From Candidatus Zixiibacteriota bacterium (lineage in GTDB: Bacteria > Zixibacteria > MSB-5A5 > GN15 > FEB-12), in contig JACRAV010000345.1 in assembly GCA_016213305.1 (NCBI GenBank), forward strand, positions 1-8,127: a stretch of 8,127 nucleotides of DNA, in the 5' to 3' direction. The position numbers and the translations under genes were made by a program. Below, in pieces: positions 6,208-8,127 of this stretch; within the stretch, counting starts at the first letter, position 1, and every line of letters starts with the position of its first letter. Under the pieces are notes generated by a model. It was given only the letters and a program-made list of their open reading frames with translations, had not been told where the DNA came from and did not search any database.

Positions 6208-7200
6208 TTACACAAACCCTTTCTCGCGCATCCAGTCGTCGTTGAACATCTTGCTGATATACTTCGAGCCGCTGTCCGGCAGGATCACCACCACAATCTT
6301 GTCCGCCGATAGTGACCTGGCATATTCAAGCGCCACATGCACCGCCGCCCCCGATGACCCTCCGGCCAGGATTCCTTCCTTGCGCGCCAGATCGCGCCCG
6401 GCGATGAAACATTGTCTGTCGTTCACCTGGAAAACCTTGTCGATCACCGAAAAATCGATCGTCGGGCAGAGCATATCCTCGCCGATCCCCTCCACCAGAT
6501 AGGTGTGCGGCTCGATCATCGTCTTGTCTTTATGGTACTGAAAATAGACCGACCCGATCGGATCAGCCGTGACCACTTCGATTTTCGGGTTCTTCTCTTT
6601 GAGGTATTTCGCCGTGCCGGAGACTGTCCCGCCGGTGCCGATCCCGCCCACGAACACATCCAGCTTCCCGCCGGTCTGTGCCCAGATTTCCGGGCCGGTC
6701 AGGCGGTAGTGGGCCTCGATATTATCCAGGTTGAAGTACTGCCCGACAAAGAACGAATTCGGGGTTTCGCGGGCGATGCGACGCCCGGTCTCGTAATAAC
6801 TTTGCGGCGACTCGGCCGGCACCGCCGTGGGGCAGACATGCACCTCGGCTCCAAACGCCCGGAGCGTATCGACTTTCTCTTTGGACATTTTGTCGGGGAT
6901 GGTCAGGATCGCCTTGAAACCGTTCACCGCCGCGTACATCGCCACCGCCGCGCCGGTATTGCCGGAGGTCGCCTCGACAATGGTCCCGCCCGGTTTCAGG
7001 TCGCCGCGCGAAATGGCCGCATCGAGCATGAATACCGCCATCCGGTCCTTGATCGAGCCGGTCGGGTTGAGAAACTCCGGCTTGACCAGCACGGTCGCCT
7101 TGACCCCCCGTTCTTTGGTCATCTTGTTGAGCCTGACCAGCGGCGTATTGCCGATCGCCCCTATGATATCATACTTCCAGAACTGCTTGTCTCTACCCAA
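6208..7200 (-). CDS. Cystathionine beta-synthase-type PLP enzyme, catalytic core only
   Basis: A fold-type II PLP enzyme that most likely condenses serine with homocysteine to cystathionine. The order is NTPLVRL (18-24), the PLP lysine Lys51 in PTGSIKDR, the phosphate-binding SGNTG (79-83), the GGIGTGGT loop (185-192), then EGIGEDM and GGSSGAAV. Several parts match beta-synthases better than CysK: SPQSYYETG after residue 130, the VEGIG segment, and the C-terminal VILPDSGSKYISKMFNDDW followed by KGF. It lacks the N-terminal haem region and the C-terminal regulatory CBS domains of animal enzymes. An O-acetylserine-using cysteine synthase is the alternative. The start is TTG at 7200-7198, supported by a strong AAGGAG (7213-7208 on this strand) seven bases away, with no better in-frame ATG near the family N-terminus. 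It is the first gene of a two-gene operon. Confidence 0.82.
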   Translation of the reverse strand: MGRDKQFWKYDIIGAIGNTPLVRLNKMTKERGVKATVLVKPEFLNPTGSIKDRMAVFMLDAAISRGDLKPGGTIVEATSGNTGAAVAMYAAVNGFKAILTIPDKMSKEKVDTLRAFGAEVHVCPTAVPAESPQSYYETGRRIARETPNSFFVGQYFNLDNIEAHYRLTGPEIWAQTGGKLDVFVGGIGTGGTVSGTAKYLKEKNPKIEVVTADPIGSVYFQYHKDKTMIEPHTYLVEGIGEDMLCPTIDFSVIDKVFQVNDRQCFIAGRDLARKEGILAGGSSGAAVHVALEYARSLSADKIVVVILPDSGSKYISKMFNDDWMREKGFV

Positions 7201-7207
7201 GAGGTAT

Positions 7208-7213
7208 CTCCTT
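7208..7213 (-). promoter_or_regulatory. Ribosome-binding site that fixes a TTG start
   Basis: On the minus strand AAGGAG is followed by a seven-base spacer and TTG. This near-ideal spacing is the reason to accept TTG as the start of the beta-synthase gene. Confidence 0.75.
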
Positions 7214-7345
7214 CGTCGCCGTTTTGAGACATTTTCTACCTGTCTTCTCTATTCGCGGGAACTTTTGACGGTTGGCCGCGATATCAGACGGGTGAAACAT
7301 ACGTTTTCCAGGCCGGTAATGGAACCAAAAGGCCCAAAAAAAAGT

Positions 7346-7374
7346 TTGACAAGCGGTTGAATCGATCATAAGAT
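7346..7374 (+). promoter_or_regulatory. Predicted sigma70-type promoter for the small zinc-finger-like gene
   Basis: A perfect TTGACA (7346-7351), a 17-base spacer and TAAGAT (7369-7374, four of six -10 matches) form a good promoter. An A-rich tract (7335-7343) just upstream could act as an UP element. Predicted transcription starts near 7381, leaving a leader of about 90 bases. Confidence 0.6.
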
Positions 7375-7435
7375 GATCGCCCAGTACGAGCCGGTCACGC
7401 CAAAGTTCGTTAAAGGCGCGTAAGTATAAATGAGT

Positions 7436-7452
7436 CAGTCGGTTATCGACTG
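7436..7452 (+). other. Small hairpin before the ribosome site of the zinc-finger-like gene
   Basis: CAGTCG (7436-7441) pairs with CGACTG (7447-7452) around GTTAT. It ends nine bases before GAGG (7462-7465). It could influence translation, but nothing in the sequence shows that it does. Confidence 0.35.
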
Positions 7453-7472
7453 CAGTGCGATGAGGTGATGCA

Positions 7473-7646
7473 ATGTATTGTGCCCAGTGCAATGAAAAGA
7501 TCCAAAGCAAGCCGATTAAACAGGGCGCCGATTACTACTGTTCGCTCGAATGCGCCAATCTGGCCTCGGGGATCGAGGGTGGTGACACTGAGGATTACTA
7601 CGATGAGGAGTCGGTTGACGAGTTCTTCGATGAGGAAGAAAATTAA
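7473..7646 (+). CDS. Small four-cysteine (zinc-finger-like) protein with acidic tail
   Basis: A 57-residue protein I do not recognise as a named family. It starts MYCAQCNEKI and has two cysteine pairs, Cys3-x2-Cys6 and Cys23-x3-Cys27 (YYCSLEC), a spacing like small treble-clef or TRASH-type metal-binding domains, so it probably binds zinc or another metal. From about residue 35 the chain becomes strongly acidic: about half of the last 22 residues are Asp or Glu, with paired aromatics (YY, FF). There is no signal peptide or membrane segment. The start is supported by GAGG (7462-7465) seven bases upstream. The gene has its own promoter-like signal and a terminator 32 bases after the stop, so it looks like a complete monocistronic unit. 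An overlapping frame (7465-7653) has no such motif and is considered a shadow. The role might be a metal sensor, a metal carrier or a small adaptor; the sequence does not decide. Confidence 0.72.
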   Translation: MYCAQCNEKIQSKPIKQGADYYCSLECANLASGIEGGDTEDYYDEESVDEFFDEEEN

Positions 7647-7677
7647 ATTCTGAGCTGATCGATCCGCTTTGGAAAAG

Positions 7678-7706
7678 CCGCCGGGCAGAAGCCGGGCGGT
7701 TTTTTT
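7678..7706 (+). terminator. Intrinsic terminator of the small zinc-finger-like gene
   Basis: CCGCCGGGC (7678-7686) pairs with GCCGGGCGG (7691-7699) around AGAA with one G-G mismatch, followed by seven T (7700-7706). Four A (7673-7676) lie just upstream of the stem, opposite the T-tract. Confidence 0.8.
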
Positions 7707-7712
7707 GTGCGC

Positions 7713-7731
7713 GGCACGTAACCTACGTGCC
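7713..7731. repeat. Hairpin B1
   Basis: GGCACGTA (7713-7720) pairs perfectly with TACGTGCC (7724-7731) around ACC. It starts seven bases after the terminator T-tract. Confidence 0.7.
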
Positions 7732-7741
7732 CGCCGGTTGG

Positions 7742-7760
7742 GGCAGGCAGGATGCCTGCC
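7742..7760. repeat. Hairpin B2
   Basis: GGCAGGCA (7742-7749) pairs perfectly with TGCCTGCC (7753-7760) around GGA. It is followed by CCCACAAAATTGGGTTCG, a degenerate foot joined to a linker. Confidence 0.7.
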
Positions 7761-7768
7761 GCCCACAA

Positions 7769-7779
7769 AATTGGGTTCG
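7769..7779 (+). repeat. Linker module copy 1 (short)
   Basis: AATTGGGTTCG, the first 11 bases of the linker module found in full at 7872-7935 and 8021-8076. The sequence after it (TTTTGTTAAATTTAAAAAG) differs, so this copy is partial or diverged. Confidence 0.6.
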
Positions 7780-7824
7780 TTTTGTTAAATTTAAAAAGTT
7801 TGCTTGCCTCGCCACCTCCAAGAA

Positions 7825-7850
7825 GTTGGCGCACGAGGACGTACGCCAAC
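7825..7850. repeat. Hairpin B3
   Basis: GTTGGCG (7825-7831) pairs with CGCCAAC (7844-7850). After one mismatch, ACG (7833-7835) pairs with CGT (7840-7842) around AGGA. The tip reads GAGGAC. Confidence 0.7.
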
Positions 7851-7871
7851 CACGAAACCTGACGGATCCTG

Positions 7872-7935
7872 AATTGGGTTCGATTTGCGCCGCATTTTGA
7901 TTTTTCCCGATTGACCACCCTTTCGTCGCGTCGAG
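7872..7935 (+). repeat. Linker module copy 2
   Basis: It begins AATTGGGTTCGATTTGC (7872-7888) and ends CGTCGCGTCGAG (7924-7935). Both ends are identical to those of copy 3; the middle is T-rich and partly diverged. Confidence 0.75.
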
Positions 7936-7938
7936 TCA

Positions 7939-8017
7939 TGTAGGGCAGGTTTGTCCTCAAACCTGCCATCTTTTCCCTCCGCCAGGATGGCGGTTTCGAA
8001 GACGGAACCGCCCTACA
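7939..8017. repeat. Composite hairpin B4
   Basis: The ends TGTAGGGC (7939-7946) and GCCCTACA (8010-8017) are perfect inverses. Inside are GGCAGGTTTG/CAAACCTGCC (7944-7953 with 7958-7967, perfect), CCGCCA/TGGCGG (7979-7984 with 7988-7993), and a ten-pair stem with one G-T (7989-7998 with 8003-8012) closing on AAGA. The last two compete for the same bases, as do the outer ends with the inner stems. Confidence 0.75.
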
Positions 8018-8020
8018 AGA

Positions 8021-8076
8021 AATTGGGTTCGATTTGCACAGGATTTTTCGATTTCCGGTCGAATCGTCGCGTCGAG
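8021..8076 (+). repeat. Linker module copy 3
   Basis: The first 17 bases (8021-8037) and the last 12 (8065-8076) are identical to copy 2, which lies 149 and 141 bases upstream respectively. The copy is eight bases shorter in its middle. It follows directly on a CCTACAAG foot. Confidence 0.75.
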
Positions 8077-8092
8077 CGTAGTCGAGACGCGA
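8067..8092. repeat. Hairpin B5
   Basis: TCGCGTC (8067-8073) pairs with GACGCGA (8086-8092). The 5' arm overlaps the end of linker copy 3. Confidence 0.6.
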
Positions 8093-8095
8093 ATT

Positions 8096-8121
8096 GTCAA
8101 GCGCCGGGGCGCTTGACCTAC
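8096..8121. repeat. Hairpin B6 with CCTAC foot
   Basis: A perfect ten-base inverse, GTCAAGCGCC (8096-8105) with GGCGCTTGAC (8108-8117), is followed by CTAC and AAGAGA to the window edge. It has the same GTC...GACCTAC frame as A3-A5 with an unrelated stem sequence. Confidence 0.75.
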
Positions 8122-8127
8122 AAGAGA

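Larger units (their letters stand above)
7201..7472. other. Divergent intergenic region between the transsulfuration operon and the small zinc-finger-like gene
   Basis: This region carries the 5' signals of two divergent units. The plus-strand promoter is recognisable (7346-7374). On the minus strand I found no convincing -35/-10 pair for the transsulfuration operon; the best candidates match only about half of each box. I looked for a SAM riboswitch core and T-box elements, expected candidates for sulfur-amino-acid genes, and saw none. A run of A (7335-7343) next to GGCCC is notable but unexplained. Confidence 0.6.
7713..8127. repeat. Array B: intergenic palindromic repeats and direct-repeat linker modules
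   Basis: No gene is supported in this stretch, which runs to the window edge. It is built from hairpins (listed separately) separated by AT-richer linkers that start with AATTGGGTTCG. Feet of the form CCTACAAGA recur (8012-8020, 8117-8125), matching the CCTACAAAGA at the end of array A. The words TCGAAGACG and GGAACCGCC also occur in both arrays, so they belong to one family. A minus-strand frame at 7643-7969 is open by chance across the repeats and should not be called a gene. Confidence 0.75.

Noticed and set aside
6412..7227. Plus-strand open frame opposite the beta-synthase-type gene
   Set aside because: Shadow frame rich in Asp, Arg and His that lies antisense to a gene with a complete set of PLP-enzyme motifs.
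7201..7345. SAM riboswitch or T-box leader ahead of the transsulfuration operon
   Set aside because: I looked for the expected core sequences on the minus strand and found none, nor a leader terminator.
7465..7653. Overlapping plus-strand frame of 62 residues over the small zinc-finger-like gene
   Set aside because: Rich in Ser, Arg and Thr without motif. The frame starting at 7473 has paired cysteines, a well-placed ribosome site and a coherent acidic tail.
7643..7969. Minus-strand open frame of 108 residues across array B
   Set aside because: It runs through hairpins, a terminator and linker repeats and encodes repeat-derived sequence; open by chance.

Overview
The window reads as ordinary bacterial chromosome from a Gram-negative organism: it has an outer-membrane beta-barrel protein and a lipoprotein signal peptide, and GC looks to be in the mid-to-high 50s by eye. 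The gene mix is a FadL-type barrel, a bacillithiol-type deacetylase, a stand-alone cystathionine beta-synthase and many small palindromic repeats. This would fit the FCB group or a nearby candidate phylum (Zixibacteria-like genomes come to mind), but that placement is an impression, not a demonstrated result.

Left part (1-3186, plus strand). A 5' region with a plausible sigma70-type promoter (112-140) leads into a FadL/OmpP1-family outer-membrane protein (305-1795). Twelve bases later comes a large lipoprotein with an esterase-D-like alpha/beta-hydrolase fold (1808-3136). Its nucleophile serine appears to be alanine. A strong intrinsic terminator (3155-3186) closes this pair. Middle part (3203-4795, plus strand). 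A PIG-L/BshB1-type zinc deacetylase is followed after 9 bases by a 3-hydroxyisobutyrate-dehydrogenase-family oxidoreductase.

Centre-right (5048-7200, minus strand). A two-gene operon is transcribed leftward: a cystathionine beta-synthase-type PLP enzyme, then 8 bases later a cystathionine gamma-lyase/synthase-type PLP enzyme. Together they look like a reverse transsulfuration pair (homocysteine + serine to cystathionine to cysteine). Cysteine is also a component of bacillithiol, so the window has a thiol-metabolism flavour. Divergent from this operon is a complete mini transcription unit on the plus strand: promoter 7346-7374, a 57-residue four-cysteine acidic protein at 7473-7646, and a terminator at 7678-7706.

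Two intergenic stretches (4792-5051 and 7713-8127) are packed with hairpin-forming palindromes of one family. They have constant GTAGG/CCTAC feet, often a constant GRRGAC tip, and unrelated but self-complementary stems. In the second stretch a roughly 60-base linker module is also directly repeated. At the first array, the TAG stop codons of both convergent flanking genes lie inside the repeat's GTAGGTC foot. No tRNA, rRNA, CRISPR array, insertion sequence or phage gene was seen. The likeliest items of novelty are the repeat family, the apparent pseudohydrolase next to the FadL-like barrel, and the small zinc-finger-like protein.
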